Shown: positions 26,197 through 34,608 of the stretch, piece after piece | Numbering within the stretch: the stretch's first letter is position 1 | How the letters are laid out: each line of letters starts with the position of its first letter | Assembly: GCA_964517605.1 (NCBI GenBank) | Contig: CAZFCE010000009.1 | Location: 1-64,000 of the forward strand | Direction of reading: 5' to 3' | Length of the DNA: 64,000 bases | Origin: J095 sp964517605 | Lineage (GTDB): Bacteria; Chloroflexota; Anaerolineae; 4572-78; J111 | Position numbers and translations under genes: made by a program | Notes under the pieces: generated by a model | What the model saw: the letters and a program-made list of their open reading frames with translations, nothing else | The model's database searches: none | What the model was told of the DNA's origin: nothing

Positions 26197-28449
26197 ATGC
26201 AACCAGCCGGAACTCTGGCCAACCTGCAAAAAGTTTTAACCCTGCTCAACCCGTCGTTCAACCTGAATGAAATGTTGACCAACGTGGCGCGTCAACTGGT
26301 TGAAATGTTTGAGGTTGACCACAGCGGCATGCTGCTTTTTGGCGCTGATGACGACGAAGGCGTGGTGATAGCCGAATATCCCGCGCAGGGCGCGGTGGGG
26401 CTGCGTGTGCCTTTTGCCGATTACCCGCTGTCTGGCCGGCTCAAAACCGGCGCGCGCGACCCCATTTTTATTTTTGATGCCCAACACGACCCCATTATGG
26501 GCAGCGTGCAATTTACCATGCACGCGCTGGGCATCCAATCCATTGTGATTATGCCGCTGGTGGTGCAAGGCAAAATTGTGGGCAGCCTCAGCCTGGATGT
26601 TATCCGCAGCCAGCGCCACTTTACCCCCAACGAACTGGAACTGTGCCACATTATCGGCAACCAGATTGCGGTAGCAATTGATTACACCCTGTCACTGGAG
26701 GCCATGGAACGGGGCCGCCGGCAGGCGCAACTGCTGCGCGAGGTAAACCGCGTGCTCAGCCAATCGCTCAACCTGGATGAGGTGCTGCACCTTATTCTGG
26801 AACAGTTAGAAAAAGTGCTGCCGGTGGATAGCAGTTCAATCTACCTGCGGGTGGGCGATGGCGTGCAACTGCGGGCCTGGCGCGGTAATTTTACGCCCGC
26901 CAATCCGCAGCAAATCATCCCCATTAACAACTTGTGGGGCGCGCTAGAAACTTTTAGCCGCACCCAGGCCGTGCTGGTGCGCAACACGCACACGCATCCG
27001 CACTGGCACGTGTATGAAAATACGGCCATTCTGTGCTGGCTGGGCGTGCCGCTGCTGGTCAACAACCAGCCCGTGGGCCTGCTGAATGTGAACGGCAACG
27101 CGGTCAATCAATTCAGCGAAACCCACATTCCGCTGGTGACAGATTTTGCCAACCAGGCCGCCATTGCCATTAACAACGCCAGACTTTACGGGCAGGCCAC
27201 CCAACGGGCCGATCTGCTGGCCTCAATTCAGGAAATTGGGGTGCGGATTGTCTCATCGCTGGAGTTGAACGACGTATTCCAGGTGGTGTCCACCAGCGTG
27301 CTGGAGTTATTAAAAGCGCATCACATCCGCCTGTACCTGGTAGAGGGTGATAATTTTGCGCTGGCATCGGCGCTGAATCGCGGCGGCCAACTTAACCGCA
27401 TGCCCCAACACACCCCGCCCCCGCCCCGTTCCCACGGACTCACCGCCACGGTGGTGCGCACCGGCCAACCGTTAGCCATCTCCGATGTGCGCCGCCACCC
27501 GCTGTATCGCGGCCTGGTTTTGCAAGATGACTTTGCGGCCATCATTGGCGTGCCCATGAAAAAACGGGAGCAGGTGATGGGCGTGATGATTGTGGGCTTT
27601 ACCGAGCCGCACTACTTTGCCCCCGACGAGGTTGACGCGCTCAATCTGCTGGCCACGCAAGCCGCCGTGGCGCTGGAAAACGCCCGCCTGTACGAACTGG
27701 AAGTAAAACAGGTTGAACAGGAGTTGGCCATTGCCCGCCAGATTCAACTGGGCTTTTTACCGGATGAAATTCCCCAAATTCCCGGCTGGCAAATAGCGGC
27801 GGTGTGTTTGCCCGCCCGCGAAACCGCCGGCGATTTTTACGAATTTGTACGCCGCCGCGACTACCGCTGGGGACTGGCCATTGGCGATGTGTCCGGCAAA
27901 AGCATTCGGGCGGCCATGCTTATGAGCGCCGCCCAAAGCGTGGTGGCGGCCAAAGGCTCAGATCACCGCTCGCCGGCCAAAGTCATCACCGAAACCAATG
28001 ATTTGCTATACGAAGACGTTCCCGCCGGATCGTTTGTGGCGGTTTCCTACGCGCTGGTTTCTCCCGGCGACAATCGCCTGTGTTTTAGCAACGGCGGCCA
28101 ACTGGCTCCTTACCTGGTGCCGATTGGCAGCCACCTGCCCGTTCAACTCATCGAAACGCCCGGTTCGCATTGGCCGCTGGGCGTGCTCACAGATGTATCG
28201 TACCAGGAGCTAACGTTAACGCTGCGTCCGGGCGATATGCTGGTTTTCTTTACCGATGGCCTGGTGGAGCGAATGAACGAACACCGGCAAATGTTTGGGT
28301 TTGAGGGCGTGGCCGAGGTGCTTAACCACAATCGTGGGCGGTCGGCTGAAGTGGTGTTGCACGCGCTGCTACAGGCCGCCAACGATTTTGCCCACGGCCT
28401 CAGCGCCCACGATGATGTAACGCTGCTGATTGTGCAATGTTTATGCTGA
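26197..28449 (+). CDS. Multi-GAF SpoIIE/RsbU-type PP2C phosphatase
   Basis: A 750-aa cytoplasmic signalling protein. Three GAF-like domains cover about residues 10-165, 185-330 and 345-490. A linker with the RsbU-type motif ELAIARQIQLGFLP (near 508) joins to a SpoIIE/PP2C phosphatase: PARETAGDFYEF near 545, GDVSGKSIRAAMLMSA near 565 and the FTDGLVERMNEH block near 690 carry the metal-binding Asp and Gly residues. Such proteins dephosphorylate anti-sigma antagonists (STAS proteins), but no partner is encoded nearby. No membrane segment is visible. Its position inside a nucleoside locus suggests that a GAF may sense a related small molecule (speculative). Confidence 0.87.
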   Translation: MQPAGTLANLQKVLTLLNPSFNLNEMLTNVARQLVEMFEVDHSGMLLFGADDDEGVVIAEYPAQGAVGLRVPFADYPLSGRLKTGARDPIFIFDAQHDPIMGSVQFTMHALGIQSIVIMPLVVQGKIVGSLSLDVIRSQRHFTPNELELCHIIGNQIAVAIDYTLSLEAMERGRRQAQLLREVNRVLSQSLNLDEVLHLILEQLEKVLPVDSSSIYLRVGDGVQLRAWRGNFTPANPQQIIPINNLWGALETFSRTQAVLVRNTHTHPHWHVYENTAILCWLGVPLLVNNQPVGLLNVNGNAVNQFSETHIPLVTDFANQAAIAINNARLYGQATQRADLLASIQEIGVRIVSSLELNDVFQVVSTSVLELLKAHHIRLYLVEGDNFALASALNRGGQLNRMPQHTPPPPRSHGLTATVVRTGQPLAISDVRRHPLYRGLVLQDDFAAIIGVPMKKREQVMGVMIVGFTEPHYFAPDEVDALNLLATQAAVALENARLYELEVKQVEQELAIARQIQLGFLPDEIPQIPGWQIAAVCLPARETAGDFYEFVRRRDYRWGLAIGDVSGKSIRAAMLMSAAQSVVAAKGSDHRSPAKVITETNDLLYEDVPAGSFVAVSYALVSPGDNRLCFSNGGQLAPYLVPIGSHLPVQLIETPGSHWPLGVLTDVSYQELTLTLRPGDMLVFFTDGLVERMNEHRQMFGFEGVAEVLNHNRGRSAEVVLHALLQAANDFAHGLSAHDDVTLLIVQCLC

Positions 28450-28455
28450 TTGATA

Positions 28456-29382
28456 ATGCCAACGAGGTTTGCGGTGGTTGAGGTTGAATACGTAGCCATT
28501 GGTTCCATTATTATTGATGATATTGTAGACCCCCACGGGCGCAGCAACATGGGCACGTTGGGCGGCGGCGGCAGCCACGCCGTGGCCGGCATGCGGGCGT
28601 GGAGCCAGCACACGGCGCTGGTGAGCATTGTTGGGCATGGTTTTCCACCGGCGGCCTGGGAACGGCTATCGGCTTTAGCCAATACCGGCGGGGTGATAGA
28701 GCGCCCGGTGCCGCAGCCGCGCTTTTGGCAATTATTTGAAACCGATGGCACCCGCCACGAAGTGCCTCGCACCGATTTTACGGTTTTTCAGCAAATCCCC
28801 ATTCGGCCCGCCGAATACCCGCCCGATTTCGCCTCGGCCCGGGGCGTTTTTTTGCAAACGCCCACCACCGAAACGGCGCTGGCCTGGATAACGCACCTGA
28901 AAAAACTAAACCCGGCCACGGTAGTGTTGTGGGAGCCGTGGGAAATTTACTACAAACCGGAAAATCTGGCCGGATTTCGCCAGGTGGCCCCGCTGTTTGA
29001 TATTATTTCGCCGCAAACGGTTGAACTGAGCTGGCTGCTGGGCCAATCGGACCCGCAGCGGCAGGCCGACATGCTCTTTGAATACGGCGCGTGCGGGCTG
29101 GCGCTGCGGCTGGGCGCTGCGGGTTCGCTGGTGGCTACCCCCACCGAACGCCACTGCCTGCCGGCGGTAGCCACCCCGGTGGTAGATGAAACCGGAGCCG
29201 GCAACGCCTATTGCGGCGGTTTTGTAGTGGGCTTTGTGGAATCCGGCGGACAGGTGCGGGTTGCCGGGCAATACGGGGCGGTTTCGGCCACGTTTGCGTT
29301 GGCCCAGGTGGGCGTGCCGCCCGTAACCAGTCTCACCCGCGCCGAAGCCGAACGCCGGCGGGCCGCCGCGTTTGGCCAATAA
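28456..29382 (+). CDS. PfkB-fold protein with altered catalytic motif (Mak32-like)
   Basis: A 308-aa protein of the ribokinase fold. The lid block is LGGGGSHAVAGMRAW near residue 37. The C-terminal motif reads DETGAGNAYCGGF near residue 250: the Asp base of GAGD is replaced by Asn, as in Mak32-like relatives. Kinase activity is thus doubtful; a binding or altered enzymatic role is possible. The frame opens with TTG at 28450 directly after the phosphatase stop; ATG at 28456 is more likely, though neither has a clear ribosome site, so coupling to the phosphatase gene is probable. It is the last gene before the terminator at 29384. Confidence 0.78.
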   Translation: MPTRFAVVEVEYVAIGSIIIDDIVDPHGRSNMGTLGGGGSHAVAGMRAWSQHTALVSIVGHGFPPAAWERLSALANTGGVIERPVPQPRFWQLFETDGTRHEVPRTDFTVFQQIPIRPAEYPPDFASARGVFLQTPTTETALAWITHLKKLNPATVVLWEPWEIYYKPENLAGFRQVAPLFDIISPQTVELSWLLGQSDPQRQADMLFEYGACGLALRLGAAGSLVATPTERHCLPAVATPVVDETGAGNAYCGGFVVGFVESGGQVRVAGQYGAVSATFALAQVGVPPVTSLTRAEAERRRAAAFGQ

Positions 29383-29383
29383 A

Positions 29384-29411
29384 AAACACCCGGAAATTAA
29401 TCCGGGTGTTT
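29384..29411. terminator. Rho-independent terminator closing the nucleoside locus
   Basis: AAACACCCGG (29384-29393) pairs with CCGGGTGTTT (29402-29411). A and T runs on both sides allow it to work for the plus-strand operon and the minus-strand tRNA cluster. Confidence 0.85.
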
Positions 29412-29414
29412 GGA

Positions 29415-29487
29415 TGGGCCCTGCAGGATTCGAACCTGCGGCCAACCGGTTATGAGCCGGTCGCTCTAACCGCTGAGCTAAGAGCCC
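29415..29487 (-). tRNA. tRNA with CAT anticodon, probably Ile2 (lysidine type)
   Basis: Acceptor GGGCTCT pairs with AGGGCCC, discriminator A. The anticodon loop is CTCATAA in a CCGG stem and the variable region is TTGGCCGC. The CGGCTCATAACCG arrangement and short D loop resemble bacterial tRNA-Ile2 more than elongator tRNA-Met, but Met cannot be excluded. CCA is not encoded. Confidence 0.85.
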
Positions 29488-29498
29488 AAAAGGCAGAG

Positions 29499-29569
29499 AG
29501 CGGGCAACGGGGCTCGAACCCGTGTAACTAGCTTGGAAGGCTAGGGCTTTACCACTAAGCTATGCCCGC
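29499..29569 (-). tRNA. tRNA-Gly (anticodon TCC)
   Basis: Acceptor GCGGGCA pairs with TGCCCGC; anticodon stem CTAGC with loop CTTCCAA gives TCC; TPsiC arm GGGTTCGAGCC. CCA is not encoded. Confidence 0.94.
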
Positions 29570-29588
29570 ATTTTAATTGTTAAACCAG

Positions 29589-29663
29589 TCGGGGTGGACG
29601 GATTCGAACCGTCGACCTCTTGGTCCCAAACCAAGCACTCTAACCGGGCTGAGCTACACCCCG
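29589..29663 (-). tRNA. tRNA-Pro (anticodon TGG)
   Basis: Acceptor CGGGGTG pairs with CACCCCG, discriminator A. The anticodon stem CTTGG with loop TTTGGGA gives TGG. It is the first tRNA of the minus-strand trio. CCA is not encoded. Confidence 0.94.
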
Positions 29664-29676
29664 ACAAGCAGCGAGT

Positions 29677-29705
29677 AGTATAACGCAAAGCCGGTAAAAA
29701 ATCAA
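29677..29705 (-). promoter_or_regulatory. Promoter of the tRNA-Pro/Gly/Ile2 cluster
   Basis: On the minus strand: TTGATT (29705-29700), a 17-base spacer and TATACT (2982-29677 region, 29682-29677), 13 bases before the tRNA-Pro 5' end. Confidence 0.7.
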
Positions 29706-29724
29706 ACCTGCCGGGGCAAATCCT

Positions 29725-32046
29725 CTACCGGCCCCACCCGATCTGATCCATTAACCAGTCTTCGCGGCGGGTATTGCTCCAGTCCACCACTTTGGCCGGT
29801 TTGCCGCCGCCGGCGCTAACGGTGTGGATGGCCCAACTACCGCCCGCATCAGACACAAACGCCAGTTGCGTGCCATCCGGCGACCAAACCGGCAGCCCGT
29901 CGTTGCCGGGCGCGGTTGTTACCTGCGTGGGTTGCCCACCCGACACGCTCACCACGTAAATATCCCAGTTGCCATTTTGAGTTGACATATACGCAATCCG
30001 CGAACCATCGGGCGAAAAAGCGGGCGACCGGTCGCTTTCGTGGGAGGTGAGCCGGGTGGTTTCGCCGCCGCCAAACGGCAACAAATAAATGCCGGGTTGA
30101 TTGCCTTCGGGGTCGGTGCCCTGGTAGGCAATGGTTTTGCCATTAGGCGACCAGGCCGGCGTGCGGCCATCACCTAAAACAATGGGATTGCTCTTGCCAT
30201 CGGCAAAACCTTCAAAAAATTGCCAGCGCCCGGTGGCGGGGTCTTTTGCGTTAAACACAAACGGCAAATTCTCGCCGCCCCAGCGCGGCAAAACATACTG
30301 GCGGAAAATGGTAGCCCGAACATCCTCGCCGGTGGTCAGGTTAAGGGCGTGCAACCCCTCCGAAGCCTGATCCTCGGAGCGGTACAGCAAAATCTGGCCG
30401 TTGGGGCTAAGGGCCGGCATGGTGGCATTGGCGGCCAGCAATTTGGGCGATCCGCTACCGCTCGCCGGAATTGATAACACCTCCCAGCGTTTTTCATCGG
30501 GGTTAAACACCGAGTAGATGATGTTGCCGGCGGCGGTTGAGCCGCCAGTTGCGGGCGCGGGGGCCGCCGCGACAGTGGTGGTTGTGGTGGTAGCGGGGCT
30601 GGTAATTGCGCCGGTGGTGGTTATGGCCGTAACACTGCCCGTAATCGGCGAGGTGATGGCCACGCCGGGCTGAACGGCAGCCGGTTGGCTGGCCGCCGCA
30701 ACCGGCGATTTTTCCCGGCATTGCTGGCTGGTGGTCTCAATTTTGCTCTGGAGCGCCGGGCTGGCCGCCAGTTTGTTGGCTTCGGTGTACTGATCTTGTG
30801 CCAGGCACCATTCCTTTTCGCCGGTTAAGGCATCGCCGTAGGCTACGTAAGCCTGCTGCAACTGCTGCGCCGTATCGAGATATTTGGGGGCGGTGCGGTA
30901 AAGCTGGCTAAATGATTTGATGGCGCTCAGTTTGTCGGTGGCCAAATCGGCCATGCCTTTAACATACAGCGCCGCTTTGGTGCGCTCAACGGTGGCCTGC
31001 GGATCGTCGGGGCGCGCCACCAGGGCTTGCTCAAACGCTGCCAGCGCCTCGCTGATTTTATCGGGGCTGATGAGTTGCATGCCCAATTTGTAGTTGGCCT
31101 CAAACAGCATATCGGCCACGCGCCCGGCCTGGTAATTGGCGTCCAGGTCGCGCACCTGCGCCAATATTTGAACGGCTTCGGGCCAGTTTTCGGCCTTGAA
31201 CAACTCTTCGGCTTTGCTAAAATTCTCGGCGGCGGCGGCGGAGCGGGTTTGCGAGGTGGGCGTAGGCTGCTCTTGCGCCTGCCGTTGCGCCTCGCGGAGC
31301 GCCTGCCGCGCTTCTCTTAAATTGGGATCGAGTTTTACCGCCCGCTCAAACTCGGCAATGGCCAGGTCTATTGATTTGGCGGCCAGCAATTCCTGGCCGC
31401 GCTGGTAGCGGGTTTGCGCCTCGGTTTGGGCCAGCATGGCTCGCTCCTGCAAGCCGGAACGCACGGCCAAAACGCCCAGCGTGCCGTAAAACAGCCCGCC
31501 GCACAGCAACAACCCCAAACAGCCCAACGCCACCCGCCGAAAACGGAACCGGCGCGCGGGCGCTGCCGGCTCAAACTCGGCAGCCTCGTCTTCGGGCAGT
31601 TGTTCGGCCTCGTCCGCCAACTCAGCGGCGGAGTAGGGTGCGGCAAACTGGCCGTAATCGGTCAGTTCATCGGGCAGCGCGGAAGCGTCGGGGCGGCCTA
31701 CCGCGCCAAACGAGGTATCTGCCGGCGGCGCGGGCGGGTAATCATACGAATCATCATATGAGTCATACGCCGGCGGCGGGTAACCCGGCTCCGGCAGATC
31801 GCCGGCCACGGCAAAAATATCATCGTCGGCAAAAGGTTCGCCCTCGTCCTCAAACCCGGTGTGATAAAAGGCGTCCTCGGCGGCGGGCAAATAATTGGCC
31901 GGCGGCTCCGGCGCCAGCAAATATTCATCCGGCAGGGCCGCCAGTTCGGCGGCGGGTTGGGGTTCGCCGCAGTAGGGGCAAACATCTTGCAAATCATTGT
32001 AGTAGGTGCCACATTTTGGGCACTGAATTGTAAATTCTTGGGCCAT
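29725..32046 (-). CDS. Zinc-ribbon, single-pass membrane protein with TPR and PD40 propeller
   Basis: A 773-aa protein. The N-terminus is a zinc ribbon (CPKC at residues 9-12, CPYC at 23-26), followed by an acidic Asp/Glu/Pro/Tyr-rich region to about 165 and one membrane helix near 175-198. Outside the membrane come TPR-like repeats (about 205-445; YQRGQELLAAKSIDLAIAEFERA), a Thr/Ala/Pro linker and a PD40 propeller to the end (SPNGKTIAYQG, SPDGSRIAYMS, WSPDGTQLAFVS). The last 200 residues are closely related to the FHA protein at 8339. The cytoplasmic zinc ribbon probably binds a partner. It lies 6 bases after the DUF5107 lipoprotein gene in one operon. Confidence 0.85.
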   Translation of the reverse strand: MAQEFTIQCPKCGTYYNDLQDVCPYCGEPQPAAELAALPDEYLLAPEPPANYLPAAEDAFYHTGFEDEGEPFADDDIFAVAGDLPEPGYPPPAYDSYDDSYDYPPAPPADTSFGAVGRPDASALPDELTDYGQFAAPYSAAELADEAEQLPEDEAAEFEPAAPARRFRFRRVALGCLGLLLCGGLFYGTLGVLAVRSGLQERAMLAQTEAQTRYQRGQELLAAKSIDLAIAEFERAVKLDPNLREARQALREAQRQAQEQPTPTSQTRSAAAAENFSKAEELFKAENWPEAVQILAQVRDLDANYQAGRVADMLFEANYKLGMQLISPDKISEALAAFEQALVARPDDPQATVERTKAALYVKGMADLATDKLSAIKSFSQLYRTAPKYLDTAQQLQQAYVAYGDALTGEKEWCLAQDQYTEANKLAASPALQSKIETTSQQCREKSPVAAASQPAAVQPGVAITSPITGSVTAITTTGAITSPATTTTTTVAAAPAPATGGSTAAGNIIYSVFNPDEKRWEVLSIPASGSGSPKLLAANATMPALSPNGQILLYRSEDQASEGLHALNLTTGEDVRATIFRQYVLPRWGGENLPFVFNAKDPATGRWQFFEGFADGKSNPIVLGDGRTPAWSPNGKTIAYQGTDPEGNQPGIYLLPFGGGETTRLTSHESDRSPAFSPDGSRIAYMSTQNGNWDIYVVSVSGGQPTQVTTAPGNDGLPVWSPDGTQLAFVSDAGGSWAIHTVSAGGGKPAKVVDWSNTRREDWLMDQIGWGR

Positions 32047-32052
32047 TATAAC

Positions 32053-33495
32053 TCAATTGATGGGTTGCGACAGCAACACGGCGTGGTTGCTATCGGTAAT
32101 TTCAAGCGTGATGGGGCCAGCCGGGGCCGAAAATTTCCAGCGCAACGGCGCGGCGGGGTCGGCGGAAAAGGCTTCATCCAGAACCACGGCGCTGCCGACC
32201 CGCACCTGCACCCGGCCCGCCGTTGGCTGAGACACCAGCGCCGCCAGGGTGTAGTCGCCGCCGGTTTGGGTTACGGCCACGGCCACCCGGTGGTTGGCCC
32301 AGGTGAGGCCGGGCAACCCGGCCAACGGCCACCAGCGTTCAGTCCAGCTAACCGCGCCGCCCGGCGCAACGGTAATATCATCCGGCGGGCCAAACGTGGC
32401 GTTGGCCCCACCCCAAATTTCAAAATATTGCGAATTGTCGTCGGTGTAGCTGCGGTCGGTAAAGCCGGAGCCAAAGGCAAACAATTTGCCGGCCCGGCCC
32501 CCTTCGGGCAACCGCACCATGCCCAGCTTGAGCGCCGGGTTGACCGCGCCCATAAACGGCGCGGCGGAATTATCCACAAAAAAGCCCAAATAGTTGGCCC
32601 ACTGGCGGTAATCACGCAAATCGAGCGCGCCAATCCGGGGCCACGTGGCCGGCAGCCCGGCGGCGGGGATGGTCCAGCCCAAATCGCCCCGGCTGTGGAT
32701 GGTGATAACATTGGTGGGGATGACAAACTGGGTGCGCGGCGACATTGACGCGGACGACAACGCCAGCGCGGCGTTAGTCCAGATTTGGGCAGGCACGGCC
32801 ACGGCGGTGCTGTTGGTAAACACCGGCGATACGGTAAAGCTGGCGCTATCGGCGGGCAACGCTACGGTCACGGCCAGACCAACCCGGTTGGGCGCCACAT
32901 CGCTTAAGGTGATGCTGGCTCCGGCGGCGGTTTGGGTAGTTTGGTACGCCCACGGCACGCCAAACCGGTAGCCGTGTTCCTGAGTGGGGTAAGCCCATTC
33001 CATGCCGCCGGTGGCCAGCCACCAGTTGGCTTCGTAGGGCTGCAAGCCGCCATACCGCGAGGGCTTAACCACCGGGTTGTGGTAAAAAACTTCCTGGTCG
33101 GTGGCCTTGATTACCGCGCTGTAAAGGCGTCCGCCTAATTGCGGCAAAAAGGTAAGGCGCAGGTATTTGTTTTCCAGCACCACGCCGGTGTAATCAACCG
33201 GGGTGGAAGTGCGTGGCTGGGCCTCGTAGGCGGGCCGGTTAAAATAAGACACCGGCATGTTGTACACGGGGTCGGTTTGTTCGACCAGATACTCCCGGAA
33301 CGGATACGTGGGCAAAGAAACGGTAACGGTGTACACCATCACCTCCGCCGCCGGTTGAGCCGTGGCCGTTGGCAGCGACGGGGTGCTACCGGCGGAGGCC
33401 GGTTGAGTATAGCAGGCGCTAAAAACAAGCAGCGTTAGCAAAAACATAACGCTGCCGGTTAATAAATTGAGGGTTGTTCGTGATATTGTTTTCAT
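32053..33495 (-). CDS. DUF5107-type lipoprotein
   Basis: A 480-aa secreted protein anchored as a lipoprotein: signal peptide with lipobox VFSAC near residue 28, then a PT-rich linker. Residues about 70-330 match the look of DUF5107 proteins (VVLENKYLRLTFLPQLGGRLYSAV, GGMEWAYPTQEHGY), a beta-sandwich fold related to galactose-mutarotase-like domains of sugar-active proteins. The C-terminal 90 residues form a beta domain. The frame opens seven codons earlier; ATG at 33495 (MKTISRTTLN) gives the better signal peptide. Carbohydrate binding or processing outside the cell is likely by family, but no catalytic residues can be named. Confidence 0.8.
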   Translation of the reverse strand: MKTISRTTLNLLTGSVMFLLTLLVFSACYTQPASAGSTPSLPTATAQPAAEVMVYTVTVSLPTYPFREYLVEQTDPVYNMPVSYFNRPAYEAQPRTSTPVDYTGVVLENKYLRLTFLPQLGGRLYSAVIKATDQEVFYHNPVVKPSRYGGLQPYEANWWLATGGMEWAYPTQEHGYRFGVPWAYQTTQTAAGASITLSDVAPNRVGLAVTVALPADSASFTVSPVFTNSTAVAVPAQIWTNAALALSSASMSPRTQFVIPTNVITIHSRGDLGWTIPAAGLPATWPRIGALDLRDYRQWANYLGFFVDNSAAPFMGAVNPALKLGMVRLPEGGRAGKLFAFGSGFTDRSYTDDNSQYFEIWGGANATFGPPDDITVAPGGAVSWTERWWPLAGLPGLTWANHRVAVAVTQTGGDYTLAALVSQPTAGRVQVRVGSAVVLDEAFSADPAAPLRWKFSAPAGPITLEITDSNHAVLLSQPIN

Positions 33496-33590
33496 ACAAG
33501 TTGGGCATGATAGCATTATTTAGGATTGATGTCTAATAGCCGGCGGGCAGTTTAGGCATTACCTGAGATTATGGTAAAATAATCCGGCTA

Positions 33591-34592
33591 ATGAACGAAA
33601 CCGCTACCTACAAAATTAACATAATCGGCCACGAATGGGCCATTGAACTGTTGCAGCGCCAGGTAAAAAACAACCGCACGCCGCAATCGCTGCTGATCGC
33701 CGGGCCACTCAACGTGGGCAAGGCCACGCTGGCGCGGTATTTTGCCCAGTTTCTCAACTGCCAAAACGCCGATACCCGCCCGTGCGGGGCGTGCCTGTCG
33801 TGCCGCAAAGTTGTAACCGGCAACCACCCGGATGTGCGCCTGCTGGATGACGACGACCAGGCGCTAAAAATTGAGCAAATCCGCGATTTACAACATGAAC
33901 TGTCGCTATCACCGGTGGAGGGGCGGCATCGCGTGGCGGTACTGGCCAATTTTGAACGCGCCACCGCCAGCGCCGCCAATGCGCTGCTCAAAACGCTGGA
34001 AGAGCCGGCCTCGTCGGTGGTTATTATTTTAACCGCGCCCGACCCCGGCAGTTTGCTGCCGACCATTGTTTCGCGCTGTCAAACGGTAACGCTGCGTCCG
34101 CTGCCCACCCAGCAAGTGCTGGCGGGATTGCAACAACGCTGGCAGGCCGCGCCGGAACAGGCCGAGTTGCTGGCGCAACTGAGCGGCGGGCGGTTGGGTT
34201 GGGCGGTGCGCGGCCTCACCGATGAATTATTTTTGGAACGGCGGTCGCGCTGGCTGAATGATTTAAAGGATTTGCTGCAAATGCAACGCGCCGAACGGCT
34301 GGCCTACGCTCAGGAATTAAGCCGCGACACGGCGCTGCTCAAAGAGGCGCTTACGCTGTGGCTAACCATCTGGCGCGATTTGCTGTTGCTGGCCAGCGGC
34401 AGCCACACCCGAATTGTTAACCTGGATTACCAGGACGCGCTGCAACGGCTGGCCCGGCAAAGCTCTACCCATCAAGCTGCCGAAGCGGTAACGCGGCTGC
34501 AAACGGCGCTGCTCAATCTTGATAAAAACGTTAACGCCCGGTTGAATCTGGAAGTATTGCTGCTAAAATTACCCAGATACGCCAATATTTAG
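33591..34592 (+). CDS. holB: DNA polymerase III delta' subunit
   Basis: A 333-aa clamp-loader subunit of the AAA+ family that helps load the sliding clamp at replication. The P-loop-like GPLNVGKATLARYFAQFL lies near residue 38; the zinc-binding cysteines are in the CGACLSCRK block near residue 64 with a partner Cys before it; LLKTLEEPASSVVIILTA and the sensor SRCQ motif follow near 130-160. Whether it binds ATP is unclear, as delta' usually does not. It starts right after a plausible promoter (TAAAAT near 33574) and is followed 16 bases later by ricT, a common pairing (delta'/PSP1) in many bacteria. Confidence 0.88.
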   Translation: MNETATYKINIIGHEWAIELLQRQVKNNRTPQSLLIAGPLNVGKATLARYFAQFLNCQNADTRPCGACLSCRKVVTGNHPDVRLLDDDDQALKIEQIRDLQHELSLSPVEGRHRVAVLANFERATASAANALLKTLEEPASSVVIILTAPDPGSLLPTIVSRCQTVTLRPLPTQQVLAGLQQRWQAAPEQAELLAQLSGGRLGWAVRGLTDELFLERRSRWLNDLKDLLQMQRAERLAYAQELSRDTALLKEALTLWLTIWRDLLLLASGSHTRIVNLDYQDALQRLARQSSTHQAAEAVTRLQTALLNLDKNVNARLNLEVLLLKLPRYANI

Positions 34593-34608
34593 TAACAAAG
34601 AGGATAAT

